From assembly GCA_965222005.1 (NCBI GenBank), contig OZ244935.1, positions 5,828,001 to 5,892,000 of the forward strand: a stretch of 64,000 bases of DNA, in the 5' to 3' direction. The position numbers and the translations under genes are program-made. The notes beneath the pieces are model-generated. The model was not told the DNA's origin. It worked only from the letters and a program-made list of their open reading frames with translations, and ran no database searches. The DNA is from CBDCTM01 sp965222005 (lineage in GTDB: Bacteria; Bacteroidota; Bacteroidia; Chitinophagales; Saprospiraceae). Positions within the stretch are counted from its first letter, which is position 1, and each line of letters starts with the position of its first letter. Below are positions 1-8,787 of this stretch, piece by piece.

Positions 1-60
1 GTCACCCTCTTACAAATGACGGGCAGCCGACATTGTTTCTCTATTTCTAAACTTCAAGCG

Positions 61-92
61 GCCAAGTTTTGTGTGTATGCACAAGACTTGGC
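61..92. other. 13-bp-stem hairpin in left-edge non-coding DNA
   Basis: Two arms beginning GCCAAG and ending CTTGGC pair over 13 bp with a single wobble, leaving a 6-nt loop. There is no following T-run, so it is not an obvious intrinsic terminator. Bases 1-226 hold no coding region I can support: the only open frames are short and end at about 48 and 138, and could be the tail of something outside the window. Confidence 0.4.
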
Positions 93-226
93 AAAGCGCG
101 GTATAATGTTGATACAGATAGAAGTTGTTCAAAAATAGCGGTGGCTACATTCAAATTTTCATACACTTTAGGGAGTACATACATTGATAGGTTTGTGCAT
201 GTTCAAAAGGTCTTCTTTGTCAGAGG

Positions 227-255
227 ATGAGCTCATGTTGTAGGCTCATTTTTTA
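227..255 (+). terminator. Intrinsic terminator, plus strand
   Basis: ATGAGC (227-232) pairs with GCTCAT (244-249) and is followed by a run of T to 255. The orientation suits a plus-strand transcript entering from the left edge and converging on the minus-strand gene that ends at 279. The upstream transcript is not visible as a gene here. Confidence 0.5.
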
Positions 256-278
256 GAGCATCGCAATGTACGATGATC

Positions 279-3200
279 TTATTCTTCTCTCTCCTCCAGC
301 CGATACTTCTTCCTCCCAAGCATCGGCAGCTTCAACCGAAATCGCAGTCGGTCCTTTTTATGGCGTGCTTCAATGTGTACTTTGAGGCCCTTACGCCTGG
401 CAGCTCCCTCAGCCATTTCCGCCAGGGTGAGATGGCGCCGAAACAGATTGCTCAAGGGTACCGAAAAGAGCAAACGGGTGCGCTTATTGGCCCCCATACT
501 ATAAACTCCTTCCACTCCAAAATCAAAGGAGCTGGAATGCAGAATGAATTTTTGAAAATATAAATCAGTCCCGCGGATGTGCGATAGCGTCTCCAGAGTG
601 TCGATGTAAATATGATTGAGCTGCCGCTTTCGGGAGAGAAAGCCCGTGATTTTCCTGAGCGCGTCCAGTTCGATGAGTTGTACACCGGCCAGCTTGACCC
701 GCATGTCGCCATACATCGTTTCGGGAATGATGGAATAATTGGAATTGATATCAGCGCTGAATGAAATGTCGGCTGATGTAAAGCCTTCGATATTTTGGCA
801 TTTCAAATGATTCTGCCCAAAATCTTCAAATTGCTCAAAAATGTCGCTCACATCATTTTCAGTCAACTGAAACGCCACCTGCATTTTGGGTCGGTGCCTT
901 ACCACATCTGTAATCGAGCCATCGATCGCAAAGTGGCCCTTGGCCAAATTCATTTTCACACCGCTCAACTGTACCGTATCGGGCTGCAGGGATATATTGC
1001 CCGTCAGCTGGGAGGCCTTGAATTTATTGTAAATCAACTCTTTAAAATCTACATCCATATTCATCGAACCCTTATCGAGCAAACGATCAATATATCCCAT
1101 GTTGAAACCAGATGGTTCTGTATCGGCCATTTCCACCGTATCCTTTCCCAGGCCATGCGGAGCGGTAAAAGCCCCGAAATCAAAGCGCGGAGAGGCCATG
1201 CTCATCTCAATGTGCGCCCGCCGATCGGGCAGTATGAAGAAGGGCAGAAATTCGCTGGAATGCCCGTGGGCAAATAGGCGGTTGCCGTTGATCTCCAGAT
1301 CGAGATCGCGGATCAGCAACTGATTTTCGTCAAAACTGAAATGACCAAATATATTGTCGAACTGAAATCCGCGGTAGTTGTAATAGAGTTTGCCTTTCAC
1401 CAATTCCACCAATCCATTCATCGAAGCATTCAGCAAATAATTGCGGGCATTGAGGGTTTCGTGTAAGCGCGAAAGGTACTTCAGCTTTAGATTCATATAT
1501 CCCCCTTGCATTTCCAGATATTCCGACGGCAGCAATTTGCCCAACTGCCGCAGGGAGAGCTGCGCCTGCAAGCTGGCTTCGATTTTGGGTTTTTCCCAAT
1601 CAAATATTCGGCTCCTGCCCCGAATCAAATCCCTGCCGCCAAAGCCAAAACGGAAGCTGTCGATCACCAATTGGTATTTTTCGGTGGCCAGCCTCTCCGG
1701 TATCAGCCTGAGCTGTGCGTAGAAGGGTTGGATCGTTTCGCCGGCAGTAGCTATGGAGTCGAGCCGGAGTTCGATTTTTCCGGTGGCATGCTGGAACACC
1801 GTATCCAGTGAGCGAAACAGCCGGGCCGGAGAACGGCTATTCCCTTCCGCGTTTTCTTCTTTTTCTTCTCCTCCACGCGGCCTCAAATTGAGATAGCTGC
1901 CCTTCAGTTGGAAAGCTACTCTGGCCTTTGGGGTATGCCCTTTTTTGAAAAATGCGTACTCATCCACAGTTCCATTCAGCAAAAAGGGAGCGCCCTCATA
2001 CTGAAAGCGCAAGGAATCAAAACGAAGCTGATGATTATCAAAAAACAATGGCCCTTCAATTTTTTTCAACGGCCAGCTAAATTGCTGCGCTTCGGCTTCC
2101 AATTGATCAAACTGGACATTTCCCCGATAACGAAAATCCGACAGCAGGCGCTCCTTTTCCAACAAGCTGCGCAATGGCAAGGCAGTTGATACTTCCAGGC
2201 TCGCACTGCCGCCCACCAACTGAACAGAGGACGGCAGCCAAATATCCGCCACCGGCACAATCGTTGGCAATCGAAGGTCGAGCAATAGGTCGGGCACTGA
2301 ATCCTGTGTGACCTCAAGGCTTGCCTGGACGGGTGTTTTTCCCATAAACTGCGCCCGCAGTTGTTGCATCCTAATGATCGACGAGTCGGCAAATTCAGCT
2401 CGCAGAGGAGAAAAAAACCGGAAGGTGGTGGACACTTCATGAGCAAAAAGGGTATCGTAGAACAGCTCGTCAATCCGAACCCGAATCTCCCCGTTGATGT
2501 TGGTGGCCACCCTCCGCAAAATTTTCTCAAGCCGTTCGATTTTTTTGGATTGGTCAGCCTGCTGATTTGTTGAAGGCTTCCTGGCAGAAGGGTCGTTTTT
2601 GTCAATGAATTGATTCATATCCAGCCGATCGAAATGAACGAGCAGGTCGCTTTTGAAGGATTCATCATCATAAAAAATAAACTCGGGCAAATTGCTCAGT
2701 CGGCCCGTCAGCCGCAAATTGCTTCCCAGCCAACGCAGTTTTAGCTCTTTCAAAAGGGTTCGGTGCTCATTGAAAGACAGCTGACCGCTGAGGGCGGGGA
2801 AAGGCTTTTGTCTCTTGTCCAGCTCGAGTTGTACCTGCTCAAATGTGGCTTGTCCATTGAGCTGGGTGTAACGCTCATCAAAGGGCGCTTCAATAATATC
2901 GACGAGCCGGCCGGCATATGTGAAATCCACCAAGGCATGGCCATCAATGAAAGTGGCCTTCCCCCTGGGAGCCAGCATGCTGTTGAGCTGCGTCAAATGA
3001 ACGTCCACCTGCCCGGTAGCTTCCAGTTGCGGGTTTTTCAGGCGCGTAATTTGACCCTTCAGCCTCGCCGGGATGATACCAAAAATATCGCCATCCAGTT
3101 GATGGACTACCACACAACTGCTGGAGGAATGCCCAATGCCGTCGCCATCACAATCGTTCGAAAAATAGCCCCTCAGTTTTGCCCGCGCCATGCGCGTACT

Positions 3201-4226
3201 TTTGAGCTGGATACCTGTGTTCGCTGTTTCAAAGTCCACCCGTATAGCAGCTTTCACCCCCGGCACCATCAGCCGGTCCAAAGTAAATGATGAATGAAGA
3301 GGCTGATCTATTTTTATATCCTTCAGTATCTCCTGAATTTTACGAGACAGCAGGGGCTTGACATCTTTCATCTTCACACCTTCGTGCCGTATCTCCAAAT
3401 GCATGTGGTTGGTATCGGCCCTCATCAACTGCCCCTGCAAGTGATACACATCCTTAGCTACTTTCAGGGTAGAAGGAAAAAGGTGAAAGCTTTGGCCGTC
3501 AAGGGAGCGGGAAAGCTGGAGATCAATGTCGCCCACTGTATTTTGTAAAAAAGGGCCATCTTTTTGCTTGAAGGTGAGGCCTTCAAAATGACTATTTCCG
3601 GTAAGCCGCATGGCCCAGGCCTGCTGCGATTTTTTCTGTGGCCGGATCAGCAGTTCGCTCAACCTGGCCCGGTGTGCCTTGTTGCGGTGATCATCCTGAT
3701 AATGAAAATCGAGAAAATTGGCTTGCAGCTCAGGCAGTTGCGCCAATCGACTTTTGCCGGCTTTAGTTGGCTTTGGGGTGCTTGCGCTCTGCCGATTTGT
3801 GTTAAAAGTGAGATTGCTTCGGTTCAAAGAGTCTTTGTGAATATGCACCCATACGCTGTCAAATTGCAAGGGCTGAGGCTGAAACCGGCCGGTCAGCAAA
3901 TGCCAGGGATGAATGCTTGACACGGCCTGGTTGAATCTCAAAACGGGGCGCTGCGGTGCTGCTGCCTTTGCCATATTCAACCCGTTCAACTGTAGCTTAA
4001 GTAAAGGGAAGGGTTGGGCCCAGCTTAATTGGTAGCCCTCCAGAATGAGCCGGGCATTCCATTTTTCCTGCACCATCTCTTCCACTTTTCGGATCACAAA
4101 GGCATTGTCCGATCGAAAGCTGTACCAGGCAATCACGGACAAAAGCAGCAAAAGCAGCAGGCTCCACAGGAGTAGCCGGGCCATTCGTCTGGCTACCTTC
4201 AGCACAAAATATTCGGTAATCACCAT
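279..4226 (-). CDS. AsmA-like inner-membrane/periplasmic protein
   Basis: A 1315-residue protein with one N-terminal transmembrane helix (about residues 15-37) followed by a very long periplasmic region of beta-rich, weakly repetitive sequence. The C-terminal third (about 900-1220) has the look of the AsmA C-terminal domain, with a segment on membrane-proximal layers similar to other Bacteroidota AsmA family proteins. AsmA/TamB/YhdP relatives form long hydrophobic grooves thought to move phospholipids between the membranes or to help outer-membrane assembly; that role here is inferred from family. The start could also be Met15 (position 4184), which would still leave the helix intact. It stands alone: its 5' end abuts a miniature inverted-repeat element at 4239-4402, so its promoter must lie in or beyond that element. 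Confidence 0.75.
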   Translation of the reverse strand: MVITEYFVLKVARRMARLLLWSLLLLLLLSVIAWYSFRSDNAFVIRKVEEMVQEKWNARLILEGYQLSWAQPFPLLKLQLNGLNMAKAAAPQRPVLRFNQAVSSIHPWHLLTGRFQPQPLQFDSVWVHIHKDSLNRSNLTFNTNRQSASTPKPTKAGKSRLAQLPELQANFLDFHYQDDHRNKAHRARLSELLIRPQKKSQQAWAMRLTGNSHFEGLTFKQKDGPFLQNTVGDIDLQLSRSLDGQSFHLFPSTLKVAKDVYHLQGQLMRADTNHMHLEIRHEGVKMKDVKPLLSRKIQEILKDIKIDQPLHSSFTLDRLMVPGVKAAIRVDFETANTGIQLKSTRMARAKLRGYFSNDCDGDGIGHSSSSCVVVHQLDGDIFGIIPARLKGQITRLKNPQLEATGQVDVHLTQLNSMLAPRGKATFIDGHALVDFTYAGRLVDIIEAPFDERYTQLNGQATFEQVQLELDKRQKPFPALSGQLSFNEHRTLLKELKLRWLGSNLRLTGRLSNLPEFIFYDDESFKSDLLVHFDRLDMNQFIDKNDPSARKPSTNQQADQSKKIERLEKILRRVATNINGEIRVRIDELFYDTLFAHEVSTTFRFFSPLRAEFADSSIIRMQQLRAQFMGKTPVQASLEVTQDSVPDLLLDLRLPTIVPVADIWLPSSVQLVGGSASLEVSTALPLRSLLEKERLLSDFRYRGNVQFDQLEAEAQQFSWPLKKIEGPLFFDNHQLRFDSLRFQYEGAPFLLNGTVDEYAFFKKGHTPKARVAFQLKGSYLNLRPRGGEEKEENAEGNSRSPARLFRSLDTVFQHATGKIELRLDSIATAGETIQPFYAQLRLIPERLATEKYQLVIDSFRFGFGGRDLIRGRSRIFDWEKPKIEASLQAQLSLRQLGKLLPSEYLEMQGGYMNLKLKYLSRLHETLNARNYLLNASMNGLVELVKGKLYYNYRGFQFDNIFGHFSFDENQLLIRDLDLEINGNRLFAHGHSSEFLPFFILPDRRAHIEMSMASPRFDFGAFTAPHGLGKDTVEMADTEPSGFNMGYIDRLLDKGSMNMDVDFKELIYNKFKASQLTGNISLQPDTVQLSGVKMNLAKGHFAIDGSITDVVRHRPKMQVAFQLTENDVSDIFEQFEDFGQNHLKCQNIEGFTSADISFSADINSNYSIIPETMYGDMRVKLAGVQLIELDALRKITGFLSRKRQLNHIYIDTLETLSHIRGTDLYFQKFILHSSSFDFGVEGVYSMGANKRTRLLFSVPLSNLFRRHLTLAEMAEGAARRKGLKVHIEARHKKDRLRFRLKLPMLGRKKYRLEEREE

Positions 4227-4238
4227 AAGTAGAATCTA

Positions 4239-4402
4239 AGAGTGTGTTGGGATTTTATTAATCGGGCTGCAAATATCCCTTTTTTGGTGATACTTCATTC
4301 AAAAATTGGACTTCGTAGCCCGGCTACGTTCCCAATTTTCAGCTTCGCCTCACCAAAAAATGAATTCTTTTCGCCTCAAAGAACAAATTCCGAACACACT
4401 CT
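4239..4402. mobile_element. MITE-like element, family 1 copy A
   Basis: A 164-bp element bounded by terminal inverted repeats (AGAGTGTGTT on the left, AACACACTCT on the right, pairing continuing inward through TTCGGA/TCCGAA-like bases). Inside, TTTTTTGGTGA pairs with TCACCAAAAAA, AAAATTGG with CCAATTTT, and CGTAGCC with GGCTACG, so almost the whole element can fold into one long hairpin. It encodes no transposase. It is about 97% identical (5 differences seen by eye) to copy B at 5764-5927 in the same orientation. Flanking TA dinucleotides would fit a TA target-site duplication of the IS630/mariner type, but this is not proven. Confidence 0.8.
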
Positions 4403-4540
4403 AAAAATACAAGCTTTACATGATATGGAACGAATCGTCGGAAGATTTGATTGGCAACAGGGTATGAAGTTGTTTAAAAACTACTCGCTTGCCTACAAAA
4501 TGTGCTTTTGAGCTGGCATCCCGTCCGCTTTTCGGTTCCC

Positions 4541-5638
4541 TCACTTGCGTTCGGTCATCTTTTTTATCAAAATATCCAATCGGGGTACTAATTGTAGCAG
4601 CTTCTCACAGAGTACCAACTGCGCCCTGGCCCGATCCAGGTTGTGTGCTGGCCGGGCAATTTGATAATATACATCACCCTCCAGGTAATCCGTCAGAAAG
4701 CGAATGGCCATGAGGTAGGCCATGTAGGCTGGCGCCAAAGGCAGGCTTTCAAGCTCTGCTGGCCTCAGCCCATCGCGGCAAGCAGGCAAATAGCCGCTGG
4801 CAAAGGCCGCCAAGCGCTCCGGATCGGCCTCTACTTTTTGCCAATCCGGCTCATCCTCCGCAGCTTCGCTCACCGTAGTACGCACCCCATCGCCAAAATC
4901 ATAATGCACCAAACCGGGCATTACGGTGTCCAAATCCACCACGCATCGCCCTACGCCCTGTGCATCGAAAAGCAGATTGTTGATCTTGGTATCGTTGTGG
5001 GTGATCCGCAAAGGGAGCCGGCCACTTGAGGCTAGCCGATCGATCGCAAGCAATTGTTCAGCAGGCCGGTAAGCCCTTTGGATCAGCTTTGCCACGGCCA
5101 TGCGCCGGCCTCTCAAATCGCTTTCCACACTTTGTCCGAAGCTGTGCAGTCGCTTTGGCAGGCTGTGGAAATGAGGAATCGTAATGACCAAATCCTGTGA
5201 AGGAAAATCGGACAGCTGCTTCAAAAAAAAGCCGAAAGCAAAACCTGCGGCGCGAATTTGTTCCACTCCTTGCGGCACCTCAATGCTGTGCAACTCTTTT
5301 TCAAAAAGATACATCCGCCAGTAATCCCCTCCCCCATCCCGATGATAAAATTCATCTGATTGACTTGGAATCAACTGTAGGGCCCGCTGCCCATCCTGGC
5401 TGGCCCGAACCCCTAGGTGAGCCGTCACTTTTTGGATGTTTTTCATCAAAGCTGGCACATCTGGAAACACGCGGCTGTTGATCCGCTGGAGCAAATAATC
5501 GGGCTGGCCAGGCTGACCGTTGCGTACACGAAAGCTCTGATGGATATGCCCCTTACCAAAAGGCCCGGCTTGCCAGGAGTGGCCCCCGAGCTGAAAGTTT
5601 GCCAGTATTTGCTGCAAAGCTTGCTGCGTCAGCATCAT
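4541..5638 (-). CDS. NahK-like sugar kinase (APH-fold phosphotransferase)
   Basis: About 365 residues from the preferred start. It shows the aminoglycoside-phosphotransferase/choline-kinase fold signatures: the catalytic loop HNDTKINNLLFD and the metal-binding DLDTVMPG that follows. The wording of these motifs and the LQRINSRVFPD segment near the N-terminus fit the N-acetylhexosamine 1-kinase (NahK-like) branch often labelled as aminoglycoside phosphotransferase in Bacteroidota, so a sugar such as N-acetylhexosamine is the likelier substrate than an antibiotic (inference). The open frame extends up to 5752, but the extra 38 codons run through a dispersed intergenic repeat (5668-5687), so the start at 5638 (MMLTQQAL) is chosen. 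The gene sits alone between two direct copies of the same miniature element, a cassette-like arrangement of about 1.7 kb. Confidence 0.75.
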   Translation of the reverse strand: MMLTQQALQQILANFQLGGHSWQAGPFGKGHIHQSFRVRNGQPGQPDYLLQRINSRVFPDVPALMKNIQKVTAHLGVRASQDGQRALQLIPSQSDEFYHRDGGGDYWRMYLFEKELHSIEVPQGVEQIRAAGFAFGFFLKQLSDFPSQDLVITIPHFHSLPKRLHSFGQSVESDLRGRRMAVAKLIQRAYRPAEQLLAIDRLASSGRLPLRITHNDTKINNLLFDAQGVGRCVVDLDTVMPGLVHYDFGDGVRTTVSEAAEDEPDWQKVEADPERLAAFASGYLPACRDGLRPAELESLPLAPAYMAYLMAIRFLTDYLEGDVYYQIARPAHNLDRARAQLVLCEKLLQLVPRLDILIKKMTERK

Positions 5639-5667
5639 TGCGGTAGTTGTTTTTTGAGCGATGTCAT

Positions 5668-5687
5668 ACCGTTGGCGGTTCGAGAGT
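5668..5687. repeat. Dispersed intergenic repeat, 20-bp core, copy 1
   Basis: ACCGTTGGCGGTTCGAGAGT here matches 11960-11979 at 19 of 20 positions. Both lie outside well-supported coding sequence, one beside a gene start and one just after a gene stop. Confidence 0.5.
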
Positions 5688-5763
5688 GCTCTACACGCTT
5701 GTGCTTTTTTCAGACTGGCCATCCACAGCGATTGGATCACTTCTCTTCGCACTCCCCCCTCTT

Positions 5764-5927
5764 AGTGTGTGTTCGGATTTTATTAATCGGGCTGCAAACA
5801 TCCCTTTTTTGGTGATACTTCATTCAAAAATTGGGCTTCGTAGCCCGGCTACGTTCCCAATTTTCAGCTTTGCCTCACCAAAAAATGAATTCTTTTCGCC
5901 TCAAAGAACAAATTCCGAACACACTCT
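5764..5927. mobile_element. MITE-like element, family 1 copy B
   Basis: Same length (164 bp), same orientation and about 97% identity as copy A at 4239-4402, with the same nested inverted repeats. The left end reads AGTGTGTGTT and the right end AACACACTCT. Together the copies bracket the kinase gene. The 75 bases from 5928 to 6002 to the next stop codon hold nothing recognisable. Confidence 0.8.
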
Positions 5928-6002
5928 TAAGGATCCAATCTCAGGGCTGGCGCTAAAGACTTTCAGGCTTTCAAACCGTCTGAACATCTGATTCACAGCC
6001 AT

Positions 6003-8312
6003 TTATTGTTTCACCACTTTCCCGCTGGCCAGCAATTGTTGGTCGTTGCACAGGCGATAAAAATAGATCCCTGCCGGAAGTTGGCGCATATCAATGCTGT
6101 GCGCATCTTTGCGATAGCTCTCCGCACCATTGATTATTTGCCGGAACACCACCTTGCCCAGCACATCGATCAACGAAAGGCTCGCCTGCCGGAAGCTGCC
6201 GGGCTGGTATTCCAGGCGAAGCTGCTCATGCGCAGGATTGGGATAAAGAAGCAATTTCAAGGTGTTTTGCGCTCCTTCATGTACTGCCAGTGGCCTGTTG
6301 CTGGCGGCCGGTGTAGGTGTCATCAACTGGAAAACACCGCTACCATTGGGCAGCCTGCCGTAGGAAATATCCGTTGTTTGCGGGCCAAAGCTCAGCCCGT
6401 CAATCAGCGCGTGCCCGGCGGCAGCATCGTCAAAAATGCCAATGTATTCGCCGGCGGCACTGAGTTTGAAGCTGGCGTGATGGTCGCCTTGCAACGTATC
6501 ACCATCGGCCCAGATGAGTAAATATTGGCCCGGCTGGATGTGGGTATCAGGCAATTGCCATTTCACGGGATTGGCTGCATTGTCCGACAGGAATTTATCG
6601 CCGAGATACACGGCAGTAGTGCCGTAGTTGTATAGCTCCACCCAGTCGTCATATTCTCCGTTTCCGTCCTCATTGATTGAAGCATTGCTGGCCAAAAGTT
6701 CATTGATAGCCACGGTAACATTCGCAGCGCGAACCAGCAGAGACTGATAAGCACAACGCGGATACCGGGCCTCCTGCGAAACATTGTCGGTGGCCTGAAT
6801 ATAATAGGTAAGCGTAGCCGTTTCATTGAACGGAGGGAGCAGTGCTGTAAATTCGCTACCGCCATTGCTGGTCATGGGAACGCATTCGGTATCGGAAGGA
6901 GAGCTGGTAAAATAGCAAAATTCCACACTGCTGATGTGGTGGTCATCCACTACCCAGGCGCGAATCTCAACCGCCTGTTGGCTGGTTGGCTGATTGTGGA
7001 CGACATCGGTTATGACGGGCGAAATATCATTGAGCTGCATTTGCGCAACTGCACTGGAATGCCGGTTTTCAATATAGGCTTTGATGCCATATACTATGTG
7101 CGGATAGTCCAGATCCATTTCAAAGGAATTATCAAAATCGGCGATCGTGAAGCCATAATCTTGCGAATAATAAGGATCACTCACCACAAACGGCCGGATC
7201 AGATTTTGTAAAGAATCAAGGTAGGATGCCATCGCATTGGTACTGAAAATATCCAAGGCCTGGCTGAGGTAAAAGGAAAAGCGGTCTTTGTATTCCGGCA
7301 CATTCATAAGGCGCCTATAAATAGGGCGCGGCTCGGAGGGATGGGCCCAGCCATAGATGTGGTGTGTGCTCCAATCCGGACCGAACCAGCTGATTCCCAG
7401 TGTGTTATCGAGGTCATAGGGAATGTACTCAAACTGTCCGGTAGCCAGATTGTGGTACAGGTAAAAGTTGTTTTTGTTGTACACCGGTCCGTCCCAATTG
7501 CCTGTGAGAATATCGAAAACGATGGCTTTGAGGTATTGATCGACGTGGAAGACAGCTTCCAGCTCACAGGCCAGTTCCTCATCGGGCGTATTATTGAGTA
7601 GGTCAATAAAATTTGCCAGATCCGTGTAATCATCTTCCTCCTGATTGGTTTTGAGATCATAGGCGCGGCGCCCCCAAAACTCCTCTTTGTACAAATCGGG
7701 ATCACTACCTTTGTACACCAGATCGGCCGGCCAGAGGCATTTGTAGAGGTTGCCATCCTTATTGCCAAAGCGCTGCTTTACAAACACCTCATCGATGTGC
7801 TCTACATTGAGGTACAGCCCGAAGTAGTCGCCATTGATAAACAACTGCACAGGATTGCTGCGCGAAGCGGGCAGCCCTATCCGGCGCGCCAGATCCCAGC
7901 ATATTTTAGCGCGGCTCACCGATGGGTCGTTGTGCTCGCCATTGAGATTGAGCTTTTCCAAGCCCCTGTATTTTCGGCCTTGTCGGTAGGTGTTGAAGGA
8001 CACTTTGAATGATTTTTTAAATGCATTTCTGGAAGTGTTGCCACGCAGGCGAAAGCCCACCTCTTGTACTGTATCAGCCACATTGCCATTGTGGAACAGA
8101 AAGGTAGCCCGCAGGTGGTGATTGGCCTCTAAGTTGACCGAATCGAGCAACCAGGCGAGCGAATCGGCGGGCAGGAGAATATCTATGCGGCCCACTTGCT
8201 GATCGGCAAACAGCTCATCGGGCGGCGGGTTGACGGTTTGGGCCGATGCCAGGCCAATCGGCAGCCAAGCCAGGAAGATGAGCCGCAAAAGCCAGTGCAT
8301 AGTAAAATTCAT
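6003..8312 (-). CDS. CotH-domain protein with lamin-tail domain and T9SS signal
   Basis: A 769-residue secreted protein. After a signal peptide (about 1-24, ending ASAQ) comes a CotH kinase-like domain (about 40-400) with the family's RGNTSRN, SFK, HNDPSVSR-type and YDLDNTLGIS segments; CotH proteins are atypical protein kinases first known from spore coats. A middle beta-rich segment is followed by a lamin-tail domain (about 533-650, INELLASNAS...DDWVELYN), commonly attached to extracellular proteins. The last about 80 residues (LLLYPNPAHEQL... ending in a basic SGKVVKQ) are a type A T9SS sorting domain, so export to the cell surface or medium is expected. Whether it phosphorylates a surface protein is unknown. 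Met5 is an alternative start. It is transcribed away from the small gene at 8391. Confidence 0.85.
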   Translation of the reverse strand: MNFTMHWLLRLIFLAWLPIGLASAQTVNPPPDELFADQQVGRIDILLPADSLAWLLDSVNLEANHHLRATFLFHNGNVADTVQEVGFRLRGNTSRNAFKKSFKVSFNTYRQGRKYRGLEKLNLNGEHNDPSVSRAKICWDLARRIGLPASRSNPVQLFINGDYFGLYLNVEHIDEVFVKQRFGNKDGNLYKCLWPADLVYKGSDPDLYKEEFWGRRAYDLKTNQEEDDYTDLANFIDLLNNTPDEELACELEAVFHVDQYLKAIVFDILTGNWDGPVYNKNNFYLYHNLATGQFEYIPYDLDNTLGISWFGPDWSTHHIYGWAHPSEPRPIYRRLMNVPEYKDRFSFYLSQALDIFSTNAMASYLDSLQNLIRPFVVSDPYYSQDYGFTIADFDNSFEMDLDYPHIVYGIKAYIENRHSSAVAQMQLNDISPVITDVVHNQPTSQQAVEIRAWVVDDHHISSVEFCYFTSSPSDTECVPMTSNGGSEFTALLPPFNETATLTYYIQATDNVSQEARYPRCAYQSLLVRAANVTVAINELLASNASINEDGNGEYDDWVELYNYGTTAVYLGDKFLSDNAANPVKWQLPDTHIQPGQYLLIWADGDTLQGDHHASFKLSAAGEYIGIFDDAAAGHALIDGLSFGPQTTDISYGRLPNGSGVFQLMTPTPAASNRPLAVHEGAQNTLKLLLYPNPAHEQLRLEYQPGSFRQASLSLIDVLGKVVFRQIINGAESYRKDAHSIDMRQLPAGIYFYRLCNDQQLLASGKVVKQ

Positions 8313-8390
8313 GAAGTATAGATTTTTATAATTTATGCAAAATGATTACATTTAGAAACTTCTTATCCATTCCTCAAAATACCCAATGCT

Positions 8391-8570
8391 ATGCAATTTC
8401 AGGAAATTAAAGACTTGGTTTATTTAAAAATTGCCAAAAACAAACTTGATGAAGCACTGGACATCATGCACCAGCACTTTGGCCAATGCCGCCAGGCCAT
8501 CAGCCTGCTGCAGGCAGATTACTCCAATTATACCGCGGATCGGATGATCAGCAATGTCGCAACCAAATGA
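8391..8570 (+). CDS. Small helical protein, possible effector-associated-domain fragment
   Basis: A 59-codon frame (MQFQEIKDLVYLKIAKNK...) predicted to be almost wholly helical. The pattern of a basic/acidic first helix (KNKLDEALDIM) followed by AISLLQADYSNYTADRMI resembles the short effector-associated domains (EADs) that Bacteroidota attach to NTPase and peptidase conflict effectors; that likeness is by eye only. EADs are usually fused to or encoded beside an effector, and none is present here, so it may be a remnant or a stand-alone adaptor. The 217 bases from 8571 to 8787 contain no further gene that I can see. Confidence 0.45.
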   Translation: MQFQEIKDLVYLKIAKNKLDEALDIMHQHFGQCRQAISLLQADYSNYTADRMISNVATK

Positions 8571-8787
8571 GCTGCTTTAAAGATTGTGTGGGAGATAATT
8601 GGGTAAAAGAATGCGCGGGATGTTTTTGAGCTGGACTTCACTACCCTTGGGTCGTTCAGTTTTTACCTATTTCAAAAATGTCGGTTTTATTTTTTGAACG
8701 GTACTTATCAGTCTGTTTTAATATTTAGCCCGTAATAGCTACCTTCATCAGGACTAAATCCTATTTCTAATATAAAAACGCTCGATT

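Noticed and set aside
4242..4400. Plus-strand ORF beginning CWDFINRAANIPFLV, repeated at 5770-5928
   Set aside because: It is a frame that happens to be open through both copies of the 164-bp MITE; identical peptides result from the repeat, not from a gene family.
5639..5752. N-terminal extension of the kinase to 5752
   Set aside because: It runs through a dispersed intergenic repeat and adds 38 residues with no family counterpart.
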